Notes under the pieces: generated by a model
What the model was told of the DNA's origin: nothing
Databases searched by the model: none
Seen by the model: the letters and a program-made list of their open reading frames with translations, nothing else
Shown here: one piece after another, positions 1 to 8,865 of the stretch
Layout of the letters: each line of letters opens with the position of its first letter
Numbering within the stretch: the stretch's first letter is position 1
From: VXMO01 sp965219405
GTDB taxonomy: Bacteria > Chloroflexota > Dehalococcoidia > UBA6926
NCBI GenBank assembly: GCA_965219405.1
Contig: OZ244736.1
Coordinates: 1,178,001 to 1,242,000 of the forward strand
Length of the DNA stretch: 64,000 bases
Direction: 5' to 3'
Program-made: the position numbers and the translations under genes

Positions 1-32
1 CCCGCGTTCGCGGGAATGACGGGTGGGGGTTG

Positions 33-38
33 TATAAT
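33..38 (+). promoter_or_regulatory. Putative -10 box upstream of trigger factor
   Basis: A perfect TATAAT lies 45 bp before the GTG start of the trigger factor gene. No good -35 box is visible about 17 bp upstream, where the remains of a dispersed hairpin repeat (1-20) sit, so the promoter call rests on the -10 alone. Confidence 0.4.
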
Positions 39-82
39 GTTGTTCCCGCCTCATAGCCAATCCGAATACGGAGTTTCCACGC

Positions 83-1600
83 GTGAAGATTACAACTGAA
101 GATATGCCTGACCGTCAGGTCGGGCTAGTTATTGAGTTGGAAGAGGCGGAGATTGAGGATCACAAGCAGCGGGCGTACCAGCGGCTTGTGCAGCGGTACG
201 TTATTCCGGGATTTCGCAGAGGTAAGGCGCCGCGTGTCATCCTCGAACGTCATATCGGGGCGGAAACGCTGATCCAGGACGATATCGAGGGGCTGTTGGA
301 ACGGTCCGTGGCGGATGCGGTGGAGCAGCAAGAGCTTGAGCCCATCGCGCGGCCGCAGGTGACGGACCTGGAATCGCTTGATCCCATCACGTTCCGCGCC
401 ACCGTGGCGCTGCGCCCGGAAGTGGAACTCGGTGACTATGAGGCGATCCGCGTCGACTGGGAGGAGCCGGAGGTTACGGAAGAGCAGGTCGAGGAGGTGC
501 TGAATAACCTCCGCCGGCAAGGCTCGCCGTGGGAGCCGGTGGAGAGGGCTGTTCAGCTTGGCGACCTGCTGACCGTCGACATGCGCGGGTATGTGGACGA
601 GGACCCGGAGGACGCGGCGGAATCCGAGGACGGCGGCGATGAGGATTCTGATGCGGAGTCGGAGCCGCCCGAAGAGGCAGAGCCTGATTCTGACGCCGAG
701 GATGGCGATGAGTCCGAAGGCGAGCCGGCAGTTCCGGGTCGGAGGACGTTCGTCGAGGAGACGGGCATCAGCTACATGGTGCAAGAGGGCGTGACGTATC
801 CCGCGCCCGGGGTGCCGGAGCAGCTCGTTGGCATGAGCGCGGAGGAGACCAGGGAGTTCACGATCTCCGTGCCGGATGATTTCACGGTTCGCGATTTGAA
901 TGGCAAGGACGCCCATTTCACCGTCACGGTGCGTGAGGTCAAGGAGCAGAACCTGCCGGACCTCGATGACGAGTGGGCGCAGGGCGTCGAGGGATTCGGC
1001 GACGATGTCTTCGAGACGGTGGAGGCGCTGCGGGACCGGATTCGGTCTGATCTGACAGAGCGGACGGAGGCGCAGGCGCGGGCAGGGTACGAGGAGAATA
1101 TCCTCGAGCAGTTCGCCGAGGCCGCGACGGTCGAATATCCGCCCATCGTTGTGGACATGGAAGTCGACCGCATCCTGCAGGACCAGGATGAGCAGATGCG
1201 GGGAATGGGCATGTCGCTCGCGGCGTACGCGCAGTCGACGGGTCAGGGCGTGGAGCAGCTGCGCGACACCGTGCGGCCACAAGCGGAGCAGCGGGTGCTG
1301 CGCGGGCTGCTGATAACGAACCTGGCCGAATCGACGGGCATCGAGGCCTCGGACGAGGAAATCAACGAGGATATCGCTGAGGTGGTGGGCGCTCAGCAGG
1401 ATGAGGCGGCGCAGGAGCAGGCGCGACAGGTGTTTGAGAGCGAGGCGGCGCGTGAGAGCGTGCAGCGCAGAATTGTCGCACGTAAGACAATGGATATGCT
1501 GGTAGACATCGCGCGAGGGGAGCGCGACGGGTCGGAGGAGGCCTCCGAGACGGAAGCGGAGACCGACGCCGACGAGGATTCGGATAACGGAGACGACTAG
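83..1600 (+). CDS. tig: Trigger factor (ribosome-associated chaperone and PPIase) with an acidic insert
   Basis: Ribosome-bound chaperone that shields nascent chains. The N-terminal ribosome-docking domain carries the GFRRGK signature at residues 43-48. An FKBP-type PPIase domain follows (about 155-280), then the helical C-terminal arms. At 505 residues it is longer than the usual 430-450. The excess is an Asp/Glu/Ser-rich insert at about residues 172-215, inside the PPIase domain just after its first strand, and an acidic tail from about 480. The GTG start has a GGAG ribosome site 9-10 bp upstream. It leads a tig-clpP-clpX row, the common bacterial order, linking folding with ClpXP proteolysis. 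Identity is sure; a function for the insert is unknown. Confidence 0.95.
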   Translation: MKITTEDMPDRQVGLVIELEEAEIEDHKQRAYQRLVQRYVIPGFRRGKAPRVILERHIGAETLIQDDIEGLLERSVADAVEQQELEPIARPQVTDLESLDPITFRATVALRPEVELGDYEAIRVDWEEPEVTEEQVEEVLNNLRRQGSPWEPVERAVQLGDLLTVDMRGYVDEDPEDAAESEDGGDEDSDAESEPPEEAEPDSDAEDGDESEGEPAVPGRRTFVEETGISYMVQEGVTYPAPGVPEQLVGMSAEETREFTISVPDDFTVRDLNGKDAHFTVTVREVKEQNLPDLDDEWAQGVEGFGDDVFETVEALRDRIRSDLTERTEAQARAGYEENILEQFAEAATVEYPPIVVDMEVDRILQDQDEQMRGMGMSLAAYAQSTGQGVEQLRDTVRPQAEQRVLRGLLITNLAESTGIEASDEEINEDIAEVVGAQQDEAAQEQARQVFESEAARESVQRRIVARKTMDMLVDIARGERDGSEEASETEAETDADEDSDNGDD

Positions 1601-1648
1601 CACCAGCGGGCATGGGCCCCACGGACACGTCAGAGGAGAGTTAGCGAA

Positions 1649-2323
1649 ATGACAACGTGGACAGGCGGAACGGGAGAGGGAATGCCGGGGGGGATCGTGC
1701 CGGCGGGGCCACAGGGCATCGTGCCGATGGTCATCGAGACCGGAGCGCGAGGCGAGCGAGCTTTCGATATTTATTCCCTCCTGCTCAAGGAGCGGATCAT
1801 CTTTCTCGGCACGCCAATCAATGACCAGATTGCGAATCTTGTCGTGGCGCAGCTGCTGTACCTGGAACGGGAAGATCCTGACAAGGACATTTCGCTGTAT
1901 ATCAGCAGCCCGGGCGGCGTCATCACATCCGGCCTGGCCATCTATGACACCATCCAGTTGATTCGCGCGGACGTTTCCACGATCTGCGTGGGGATGGCGG
2001 CGAGCATGGCGACGGTGCTGCTGTGCGCCGGCGCGGCAGGCAAGCGGTACGCCTTGCCGAACTCGACGATTCACATGCACCAGGCCATGGGGGGCGCACA
2101 GGGACAAGCGGCGGATATTGAGATTGCGGCGCGTGAGATCCTGCGGCTGCAGGAGATCATTCGTGGTATTCTGGCGCGGCATTCCGGGCAGCCGGTGGAG
2201 AAGGTGGCGCGTGACATGGATCGCGACTACTATCTCACTGCGGACCAGGCCAAGGAGTACGGCATCGTTGATGAAGTGCTCTCGGGACCGGAGAGCGAGA
2301 GCGACGACGCCAGCGCCGCGTAA
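1649..2323 (+). CDS. clpP: ATP-dependent Clp protease proteolytic subunit
   Basis: Serine protease that forms the tetradecameric ClpP barrel and degrades substrates fed by ClpX. The catalytic triad is readable as Ser119 in GMAASMA, His144 in the IHMHQ segment and Asp193 in the DRDYYL segment. The 224-residue length fits the family with a somewhat extended, glycine-rich N-terminus of about 25 residues that could be a propeptide. It lies 48 bp after tig and 81 bp before clpX in the same direction, so co-expression is likely. The ORF in frame 2118-2336 is a shadow. Confidence 0.97.
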   Translation: MTTWTGGTGEGMPGGIVPAGPQGIVPMVIETGARGERAFDIYSLLLKERIIFLGTPINDQIANLVVAQLLYLEREDPDKDISLYISSPGGVITSGLAIYDTIQLIRADVSTICVGMAASMATVLLCAGAAGKRYALPNSTIHMHQAMGGAQGQAADIEIAAREILRLQEIIRGILARHSGQPVEKVARDMDRDYYLTADQAKEYGIVDEVLSGPESESDDASAA

Positions 2324-2404
2324 CTGCCACGGATAGAGGCCCGTGCGGGACGGGCTTTGGGGTTGCCTTAGACTCGGTGACGGGGGAGGAGTAAAGGCAC
2401 GGGC

Positions 2405-3742
2405 ATGGTTGACGAGACAAACGGTCGACGAAACGGCGGCCAGGGAGAAGGGCCGCATCGGTGTTCTTTCTGCAGCAAGCTTGAGGGCACGGTCAGGCTT
2501 CTGGCCGGACCGGATCATAAAGCGTACATCTGCGACGAATGCGTGCGCGTTTGCCTGCGCATCCTCGAGGGACGCCCTCGTGGAAAGGACCGCGAGCAGC
2601 CCGTGGACGAAGGACAAGAGCAGGAAGAAGAGCCGCAACCGATCCCCGCTCCGAAAGATATCTATAACCTGCTGAGTGATTTCGTTATCGGGCAGGAGCG
2701 GGCCAAGCGCGTGCTCAGCGTTGGTGTCTACAACCACTACAAGCGCACCATGGTCAAGAACGAAGAAAGCCCGGAAGTCGAGTTGGACAAAACGAATATC
2801 CTGCTCGTCGGACCTACGGGCAGCGGCAAGACACTCCTGGCACAAACACTGGCGCGAATTCTGGACGTGCCGTTCGCCATCGCCGATGCAACGTCGCTGA
2901 CGGAGGCCGGGTACGTGGGCGAGGATGTTGAGAACATCCTGCTCCGCCTGATCCAGGCGGCGGATTACGACGTCTCAAAGGCGCAGCGCGGCATCATCTA
3001 CATTGATGAGATAGACAAGACTGCGCGCAAGAACGCGAACCCGTCAGTGACGCGTGACGTGTCCGGAGAGGGCGTGCAGCAGGCGCTGTTGAAGATTGTT
3101 GAGGGATGCACTGCGAATGTGCCGCCGCAAGGGGGGCGCAAGCATCCGCAGCAGGAATTCATCCAGATTGACACCCGCGGCATCCTCTTCATCTGCGGCG
3201 GGGCGTTTGAGGGAATGGATGAGATTATCGCCGCGCGCGTGAACAAAGACAAGCGGAGCATCGGGTTCGGATCAGAGCGAATGGCGGATGATCCGACGGA
3301 ACGCAGTCGCGTGATGGCGCAGCTCAGCCACGACGATATTCTCGCGTACGGCATGATCCCGGAGTTCGTGGGTCGCATGCCGCTGGCGGTCGCGCTTGAT
3401 CCCTTGCAGAAACCCGATCTCCTGGAAGTGCTGACGAAGCCCAGGAACGCGCTGGTGAAGCAGTATGCGAGCCTTCTGGGGCAGGATGGCGTGAACCTGG
3501 AGTTCACGGACGAGGCGCTGGAGGCAGTGGCGGATAGGGCGCTTTCACAGAAGACGGGCGCGCGCGGGCTGCGGACGGTTGTGGAGGAAATCCTGCTGGA
3601 CGTGATGTACGAGCTGCCGAGCATGGAAGGCATCACGCGCTGCCTGATAACGGCGGACACGATTCACAATAAGGTTCCGCCGTTGCTATTCAATGCAAAG
3701 GGCGCAACCGTGGCGCTCAGACCGGAAGAAGAGAGCGCCTAA
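2405..3742 (+). CDS. clpX: ATP-dependent Clp protease ATP-binding subunit ClpX
   Basis: AAA+ unfoldase that delivers proteins to ClpP, including SsrA-tagged ones made by the tmRNA system found at 44.7-45.6 kb. The N-terminal C4 zinc-binding domain has Cys20, Cys23, Cys43 and Cys46. Walker A GPTGSGKT lies at 136-143, the GYVGED pore loop at 169-174, and Walker B with DEID near 197-204. The RKHP segment near residue 240 belongs to the RKH pore loop. A Gln/Glu-rich linker (about 60-82) joins the zinc domain to the AAA+ core. Length of 445 is normal. It ends 6 bp before the end of a convergent gene, so no separate terminator fits between them. Confidence 0.97.
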   Translation: MVDETNGRRNGGQGEGPHRCSFCSKLEGTVRLLAGPDHKAYICDECVRVCLRILEGRPRGKDREQPVDEGQEQEEEPQPIPAPKDIYNLLSDFVIGQERAKRVLSVGVYNHYKRTMVKNEESPEVELDKTNILLVGPTGSGKTLLAQTLARILDVPFAIADATSLTEAGYVGEDVENILLRLIQAADYDVSKAQRGIIYIDEIDKTARKNANPSVTRDVSGEGVQQALLKIVEGCTANVPPQGGRKHPQQEFIQIDTRGILFICGGAFEGMDEIIAARVNKDKRSIGFGSERMADDPTERSRVMAQLSHDDILAYGMIPEFVGRMPLAVALDPLQKPDLLEVLTKPRNALVKQYASLLGQDGVNLEFTDEALEAVADRALSQKTGARGLRTVVEEILLDVMYELPSMEGITRCLITADTIHNKVPPLLFNAKGATVALRPEEESA

Positions 3743-3748
3743 CAGCGA

Positions 3749-4579
3749 TCAGGCATCGGCCTGTTCGGCGAGCAGATCTTCGATCTTGTCCGTGATATCG
3801 AGGCCGTTTTCGAGCGGGTTACCGTTTGCGTCCCGCACTATGCCGTCGTCAATCTGCACGTTGCCATCGGCGATTTGACGTAGCGCCTCGACCAGGGTCA
3901 AGGCCTCTCTGCGGAGGCCTTCTTGCCGGATTGCGGCAAACAGAGGGTGATCCTCTCCGCTCTCTTGCCGCAAGATGTCCACTGACTGCCCGGCAATCTC
4001 ATGCCAGGCACCGTCGAACTCCGGCCCGCGAATAGGGAACCGGCACCAGGCAACCACGGGGCCTTTGTCGACCTCCGCAGTCGATAACTGCACCATGACA
4101 CCTGTCTCGGCTGCGTCCTGTCGGATGAGTTCCCATATCACGTCCTGCCACGCCCCGATGAGGCCTTCGGGGAGGGCCGGGTGGAGATTGAGGGCGGGAA
4201 ACGCATTAATGATGTCCTCGCTGACGATGAGCATGAGGCCCGCGAAAACCAGGGCATCGACGGGCCTGCGCTGAATGGCGGATAGCAGGGCAGCGTTGTA
4301 GCGGTCTCGCCACACGGGGTCGTTGGTGCGATGTTCACGGAGCGAGAGCGAGACAGTGGTCAGGCCGTAACTCTCCGCCTGTTCGAGAAACATGTCGCTG
4401 CCCTCAGCCTCGCCGCGCGCACGTGTGCAGAGAACGTAGTCGATAGAAGCGTTGAGCGAGCCTTCGGAGATTGCCCTGTGCGCTGCAGCAAGGAGTCCCC
4501 GGGAGCCGGGGCCGCGTCCGGTGGACAACCAGCCAAGGCGCAGCGGCGGGCGCGATGCCGTTTCGTCCTCAGTCACCAT
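3749..4579 (-). CDS. Formyltransferase family protein (PurN-like)
   Basis: A 276-residue protein related to the formyltransferase fold of glycinamide ribonucleotide transformylase and methionyl-tRNA formyltransferase. The family catalytic trio can be seen: Asn and His in NLHPALP (about residues 132-138) and Asp in EVDKGPVV. These support binding of a 10-formyltetrahydrofolate-type donor. It is longer than PurN (about 200 residues), with a C-terminal extension of about 60 residues and a divergent N-terminus lacking a typical PurN phosphate-binding motif. The gene stands alone on the minus strand, convergent with clpX. The formyl acceptor cannot be inferred; it may be a PurN paralogue. Confidence 0.72.
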   Translation of the reverse strand: MVTEDETASRPPLRLGWLSTGRGPGSRGLLAAAHRAISEGSLNASIDYVLCTRARGEAEGSDMFLEQAESYGLTTVSLSLREHRTNDPVWRDRYNAALLSAIQRRPVDALVFAGLMLIVSEDIINAFPALNLHPALPEGLIGAWQDVIWELIRQDAAETGVMVQLSTAEVDKGPVVAWCRFPIRGPEFDGAWHEIAGQSVDILRQESGEDHPLFAAIRQEGLRREALTLVEALRQIADGNVQIDDGIVRDANGNPLENGLDITDKIEDLLAEQADA

Positions 4580-4645
4580 TGGCTAAGAGTAGCATTGGGC
4601 GAGAATGGGCCGGGACGGAAAGGAAGCGCGGCGGTGGTCGTTTGG

Positions 4646-4999
4646 CTACAGGGTCAGTTCCAACGGAATCAGCTTCCCGCCTACCGGGTCAACCGCGAGT
4701 TCGAGCAGTTCAAGCGTCACTACTCCAATGAGCGGCTTGGCCCCCTCATCTCCGAAGATGACAGAATCAAGGTGTGAGATTCCGTTGATACCTACCCGCG
4801 CCTCGCCTCGGTCGTATTCGACGCTGCCGCCGTTTGCCAAGCGGAATCTCGACCTAAGAACCGGCTCGATCCCCAACTCTCTTAAGATGGACGCCGGTAC
4901 GAATGTGTACGTGGACCCAGTGTCCACCATGGCTTCCAGCTCTTTGGTCTGCGAGCCGTCGAGGTTGGAAATCTGGACGGTAACATCTACTCTTCCCAT
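4646..4999 (-). CDS. Retropepsin-like (clan AA) aspartic protease family protein
   Basis: A 117-residue single-domain protein with the hallmark VDTGSTYTFVP near residue 26-36, where the Asp of DTG is the catalytic residue of pepsin/retropepsin-like folds. A hydrophobic strand with Gly (about 90-97, LIGVVTLELL) fits the second half of such a domain. Proteins of this size in bacteria are predicted clan AA proteases that act as homodimers. No signal peptide or membrane segment is seen, so it should be cytoplasmic. It is divergent from the aminotransferase gene at 5085. The substrate is unknown. Confidence 0.75.
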   Translation of the reverse strand: MGRVDVTVQISNLDGSQTKELEAMVDTGSTYTFVPASILRELGIEPVLRSRFRLANGGSVEYDRGEARVGINGISHLDSVIFGDEGAKPLIGVVTLELLELAVDPVGGKLIPLELTL

Positions 5000-5084
5000 G
5001 CGACTACTATAGCGCGGATATCATCGATACGCCGAGTGCCAGCAACAGTCGCACACAGTACGATAGTCGCTGGAGGAATAACAA

Positions 5085-6245
5085 ATGGATGTAACAGAAC
5101 TTCGCGCCCAGATACCGGCGCTTGCCCATCAGGTCTGGATGAATACCGGGTGGTCCGGGCCGTCGCCTTCGTCGGTTGTGGAGGCCCTGAAGAACCGCAT
5201 TGACGTTGAGGCGATGGATCCTCCGGCGACCATGCGCTCAATGGAAGTAGGTCGGGAGATTCGCGCACAGGCCATTCAGGCCGTCGCGAGACTGATGAAC
5301 GCGTCGGAAGAAGAACTGGTAATCACGCGCAATACGACCGAAGGTCTGAACATGGTCATGAGCGGGCTGGATTGGCAGCCGGGCGATGAGATCGTCACGT
5401 GCAGCCTGGAGCATCCGTCCGTGCTTGCGCCCGCGTGGATGATCGGCCTGCGTTACGGCGTCGCCGTTCGAATCGTGGTGCTGGACCCTCATGATCCTGC
5501 CGACGTCATCCTGGAGAAATTCCAGGCGGTCATGTCACCGCGGACGCGCCTAATCTTCATCAGCCATATCCAGTATTCGACCGGGCTGCGGATGCCTGCT
5601 CCGGAGCTTGCGCGGATGGCGCATGAGAATGGCGCCGAGATCCTGCTGGACGGGGCGCAGACGGCCGGGCACATCGCGCTGGACATGGCCGGCGACGACT
5701 ATGACTACTACTCAATACCCGGACAGAAATGGATGCTGGGGTTTGAGGGCGTGGGGGCGTTGTACATTCGGAAAGAACTGCTCCCGGGTGTTTTTCCTGC
5801 CCACACGGGTGGACGGGGCATGGACTCACCGGTGACGCCCGGCCACATAGTGCCGAACCACGACACGATGGACAAATTCCTTGGAGGATCGGGGAGCATA
5901 GCGCTACAGGCGGCGTTCTTGGAGGCGACCCGCTTCATCGAGGGGATTGGAGTCGGGGCGATCGAGAGCCGCAACCTGCAGTTGGCGTCTCGGCTCAAGG
6001 CTCAATTAAGGGAATCTCCCCACGTCACCGTGCTCTCGCCTGACGATGGCCCGCTGGCGTCCGGCCTTGTTTCGTTCGCCGTCAGGGGCTGGGAGCCGAA
6101 CGCGCTTGACGATCACCTGTGGGAACAGAACCGCATTGTCGTGCGGCACATCGACCATCCGGAGGGCATCCGGGCCTCATTGCACTTCTTCAATACGGAG
6201 GATGAAGTGGATCAGTTGGCCGCGGCCGTGCGGGATCTGGCGTAG
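5085..6245 (+). CDS. Class V PLP-dependent aminotransferase / cysteine desulfurase-like
   Basis: Fold-type I PLP enzyme of the aminotransferase class V family, 386 residues. TRNTTEGLN (81-89) is the cofactor phosphate region, LLDGAQTAGH (187-196) holds the Asp that contacts the pyridine nitrogen, and Lys215 in GQKWMLGFEG is the Schiff-base lysine. The family includes cysteine desulfurases, isopenicillin-N epimerase-like proteins and serine-glyoxylate aminotransferases. No conserved Cys loop typical of IscS/SufS is seen near residue 330, so desulfurase activity is not indicated. A GGAGGA ribosome site precedes the ATG. It stands alone between two minus-strand genes; the substrate is unknown. 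Confidence 0.85.
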   Translation: MDVTELRAQIPALAHQVWMNTGWSGPSPSSVVEALKNRIDVEAMDPPATMRSMEVGREIRAQAIQAVARLMNASEEELVITRNTTEGLNMVMSGLDWQPGDEIVTCSLEHPSVLAPAWMIGLRYGVAVRIVVLDPHDPADVILEKFQAVMSPRTRLIFISHIQYSTGLRMPAPELARMAHENGAEILLDGAQTAGHIALDMAGDDYDYYSIPGQKWMLGFEGVGALYIRKELLPGVFPAHTGGRGMDSPVTPGHIVPNHDTMDKFLGGSGSIALQAAFLEATRFIEGIGVGAIESRNLQLASRLKAQLRESPHVTVLSPDDGPLASGLVSFAVRGWEPNALDDHLWEQNRIVVRHIDHPEGIRASLHFFNTEDEVDQLAAAVRDLA

Positions 6246-6261
6246 GGGCACTCACGACGGT

Positions 6262-6933
6262 TTATGAGGAGCGTGCAAGCCCCAGCTTCCGGCTCAGCAC
6301 CGTCCATCGCGTCGCCAGATGAATCAATGGTGTTGTGCGCTTGCCGTGGATAGACGCGTGGCGGAGGGCGTCCATGAAGTCCTCGCGGCCCTCGAATGCA
6401 GGGATGTCCGTGTAGGCGTTGCCGATCTCCCGGGCGGTGTGGGCGTCCGTAACCCCGACCGGCCGGATGTTGTGTTGCTCCCCGTTCTCGCGGATGAACT
6501 CAACGCCGCGCATGATGTCGCCCTTGAGGGTTGTGCGGGCGTTGAATGCCTCAATGATGTCCACGTCCGGCAGGATGTCAATGAGGGCGGGCAGGGTTAT
6601 GTGCTTGCGGCGGAATCGGTCGAACGGGTGGGGCACCTGGACGATGCCGCCCTGGTCCTTGATACGCTTGACGGACTCCTTGGCAGACAGGCCGCGCGGG
6701 ATGTCCTCACTAAGGAACAGGCCGATGATTTCTCCGTCCGCCGTTCTCAGCTCCGCGCCGATGATGACGGGGAACGGGGCGATGTCTCGAACGGCAAGCG
6801 CGCCGCGGATGGTGTGATGATCCGTGACGGCGATGATGTCTATGCCCTTGCGTTGGCAGGCGCGGATGAGGGCTTCGGGGGATAGTTGAGAATCAGGGGA
6901 GACGCGGGTGTGGATGTGGAAGTCTGCGCGCAC
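6262..6933 (-). CDS. PHP-domain metal-dependent phosphoesterase
   Basis: The protein opens with RADFHIHTRVSPDS, the first metal-binding motif of the PHP (polymerase and histidinol phosphatase) superfamily, followed by AVTDHHTI and, near the C-terminus, the GVTDAH motif. About 223 residues. I place the start at the GTG at 6933, immediately before the HIH motif, because an upstream ATG at 7032 would overlap the neighbouring gene by 91 bp. That neighbour ends 8 bp upstream, so the two may be co-transcribed. Family members hydrolyse phosphoesters, such as nucleoside 3',5'-bisphosphates, or serve as DNA polymerase proofreading domains; this stand-alone copy has no assigned substrate. Confidence 0.85.
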   Translation of the reverse strand: MRADFHIHTRVSPDSQLSPEALIRACQRKGIDIIAVTDHHTIRGALAVRDIAPFPVIIGAELRTADGEIIGLFLSEDIPRGLSAKESVKRIKDQGGIVQVPHPFDRFRRKHITLPALIDILPDVDIIEAFNARTTLKGDIMRGVEFIRENGEQHNIRPVGVTDAHTAREIGNAYTDIPAFEGREDFMDALRHASIHGKRTTPLIHLATRWTVLSRKLGLARSS

Positions 6934-6941
6934 CGTATGTA

Positions 6942-7172
6942 CTAACCAGCCAAGCGTAAGGCGGCAAAGGTGATGGACGATGCGACGGCCGCGGAGCCAA
7001 GGGCAGCCGTGAGCATAGTTCCGACTATCCACTTGGTGATGCGCGTTTCGAGCTGGGCGATGTCCGCCCTCACTTCATATCTCAGCGCCTCGAGTCGGGC
7101 GTCGAGATGAGATTCTGTAATTGCTTGCTCCGCCACTTCGCCCCCTTGGGTACGTTCCCTTACGGGCTCCAC
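6942..7172 (-). CDS. Small coiled-coil protein with C-terminal membrane segment
   Basis: A 76-residue unrecognised protein. Residues about 15-46 form a heptad-like amphipathic helix rich in Leu, Arg and Glu (HLDARLEALRYEVRADIAQL). Residues about 49-74 are a hydrophobic Ala/Gly/Thr segment that would span the membrane as a tail anchor. It resembles in plan the 92-residue protein at 62038-62316. It lies 32 bp downstream of efp in the same direction. The function is unknown; the plan resembles small bacterial proteins with a coiled coil before one TM helix. Confidence 0.65.
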   Translation of the reverse strand: MEPVRERTQGGEVAEQAITESHLDARLEALRYEVRADIAQLETRITKWIVGTMLTAALGSAAVASSITFAALRLAG

Positions 7173-7204
7173 TATACCACCGCGCTTTGTCCTCTCGGTG
7201 AGAG

Positions 7205-7762
7205 TTAGGCGCGCTCCACGTAGTCGCCGGTGCGGGTGTCGACGACGACGGCGATGCCGTTCTCAACGAACATCGGGACGGTGATGACAAGACCGGTTTC
7301 GAGCGTGGCGGGCTTGGTGCCGGCGTTGGCAGTATCGCCCTTGAACGCCGGGGGTGTCTCGACGATTTTCAGCGTGACTGTCGTGGGAAGTTCGACGCCG
7401 ATTGGCGCGTCCTGGTAGAAGACCATGTCAAGATTCATGTTCTCTGTCATGTAAGCGAGAGAGTCCTCAATCTGGTCGCGGTCGACGGGGAACTGCTCAA
7501 AGGATTCGGTGTCCATGAAGTGGTAGAGGCCATCCTCGGTGTAGAGGAACTGGACGGAGCGGGTTTCCAGCGTGGCACGGGTGAAGCGTTCACCGGCCTG
7601 CACGGTGCGCTCTATGGTGTGGCCGCCCCTGATGTCACGGAGCTTCATGCGTACCTGGGCAGAGCCGCGTCCGATCTTGAGGTGGTGGAAATCGAGGAGC
7701 TGATAAAGTGTGCCGCCGATCTCAATGGTCACGCCGCGCCGCAGGTCGCCCGTCTCAATCAT
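7205..7762 (-). CDS. efp: Translation elongation factor P
   Basis: Three-domain EF-P (185 residues) that relieves ribosome stalling at proline stretches. The N-terminal KOW-like domain carries the modification loop, here KIGRGSAQVR at about 29-38, and the C-terminal OB domain carries the family signature region (ETPPAFKGDTA). The residue at the tip of the loop is Arg32, where lysine-type EF-Ps have PGKG; the usual Pro is Ile. Arg32 is the modified residue in the rhamnosylated (EarP) subgroup, but no EarP homologue is in the window. The gene is 6 bp downstream of pepQ, in an aroQ-pepQ-efp row. Confidence 0.95.
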   Translation of the reverse strand: MIETGDLRRGVTIEIGGTLYQLLDFHHLKIGRGSAQVRMKLRDIRGGHTIERTVQAGERFTRATLETRSVQFLYTEDGLYHFMDTESFEQFPVDRDQIEDSLAYMTENMNLDMVFYQDAPIGVELPTTVTLKIVETPPAFKGDTANAGTKPATLETGLVITVPMFVENGIAVVVDTRTGDYVERA

Positions 7763-7768
7763 TCCTTG

Positions 7769-8857
7769 CTAACTCCCGTTTCCCATGCTGATCTTGGGGG
7801 CGTTGCTCAAGACCTGGCAGCGCCCGTCCTTGAACTCAACAATGTCCTCAATGCGGACACCACCCCAGCCGGTGATGTAGATGCCCGGTTCAATGGTGAA
7901 GATCATGCCCTGCGTCAGTACGTCCGGCGCGCGCTGTCCAAGTCGCGGGTATTCGTGGATGGCGAGTCCGACGCCGTGGCCGAGCGAGTGGCCAAACTCG
8001 GGGCCGTGCCCGGCTTTCTCAATGATGTTGCGCGCGAGGCCGTCTGCTTGATCGCCCGTCATGCCCTCTTCAATGGTGGCCATGGCCGTTTCCTGGGCGG
8101 TTAGGACGATGTCATATATGCGCCGGAACGTGTCGTCATGGTCGCCGATGCAGATGGTGCGAGTCATATCCGCGTGGTAGCCGTCCACGCGCGCGCCAAT
8201 GTCGATGACGATTGGAGCGCCGACGGCGATGGGCTCGGCAGAGGGGCGATGGTGCGCCATCGCGCCGTTAGGGCCGGAGGCAACGATGAGCTCGAAGGCA
8301 ATGGCCTCCGCGCCCCGGTTGCGCATGGCCATCTCAATTTGCCACGCAACGCCCTGCTCGGACGCGCCCGGTTCAAGGCCGTCGCGCACTTCGACAAATG
8401 CCTCGTCCGTGATGCGGATGGCTGAGATGAGGGCCTCGCGCTCGGCGTCATCTTTGATCGCCCGGATGGTCTCAATGGTGTCATTGATGGGGACGAGTTC
8501 CTTGCCGGCCTCGCCGCAGAGTTCGGCGAGCCGCCGGTGGGTGGCGACGGTGACGTGCGATTCCTCAAAGCCGACGCGTTTCGCCTCGCCCATGGAGGCC
8601 AGCATCTCCTTGAACCACTCGCTGCCCGGCCCGGCCATGTGGACGACCTGGTATTCGGGCGATTGATTTCCTGCCTGTTCGGTGTAGCGGGAGTCGGTGG
8701 CAAGCAAGGCGCTCTCGGGAGTGATAAAGAGGGAGCCCGCCGAGCCGCTGAATCCGCTCATGTAGCGTCGGTTTTCCGGCTGCGAGACCCACACGGCGTC
8801 GACGCCGCCGGGCTCCATCGCCTCACGCAGCCTGGAAAGTCGGTTGGTGACGCTCAT
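7769..8857 (-). CDS. pepQ: Xaa-Pro aminopeptidase/dipeptidase (M24B family)
   Basis: Pita-bread-fold metallopeptidase that cleaves X-Pro bonds. An N-terminal creatinase-like domain (1-130) precedes the catalytic domain, where the five metal ligands can be placed: the Asp pair in VIDIGARVDGYHADMTRTI, His in GHSLGHGVGL, Glu in FTIEPGIY and the last Glu in GVRIED. The 362-residue length is normal. It sits 8 bp downstream of aroQ and 6 bp upstream of efp, a widespread arrangement. PepP versus PepQ specificity cannot be told from sequence alone. Confidence 0.93.
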   Translation of the reverse strand: MSVTNRLSRLREAMEPGGVDAVWVSQPENRRYMSGFSGSAGSLFITPESALLATDSRYTEQAGNQSPEYQVVHMAGPGSEWFKEMLASMGEAKRVGFEESHVTVATHRRLAELCGEAGKELVPINDTIETIRAIKDDAEREALISAIRITDEAFVEVRDGLEPGASEQGVAWQIEMAMRNRGAEAIAFELIVASGPNGAMAHHRPSAEPIAVGAPIVIDIGARVDGYHADMTRTICIGDHDDTFRRIYDIVLTAQETAMATIEEGMTGDQADGLARNIIEKAGHGPEFGHSLGHGVGLAIHEYPRLGQRAPDVLTQGMIFTIEPGIYITGWGGVRIEDIVEFKDGRCQVLSNAPKISMGNGS

Positions 8858-8865
8858 CGGTGGCT

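Noticed and set aside
125..2845. A 906-codon open frame on the minus strand opposite tig, clpP and clpX
   Set aside because: It runs opposite three well-known genes and its Arg/His/Leu-rich translation has no domain pattern. It is a GC-rich shadow frame.
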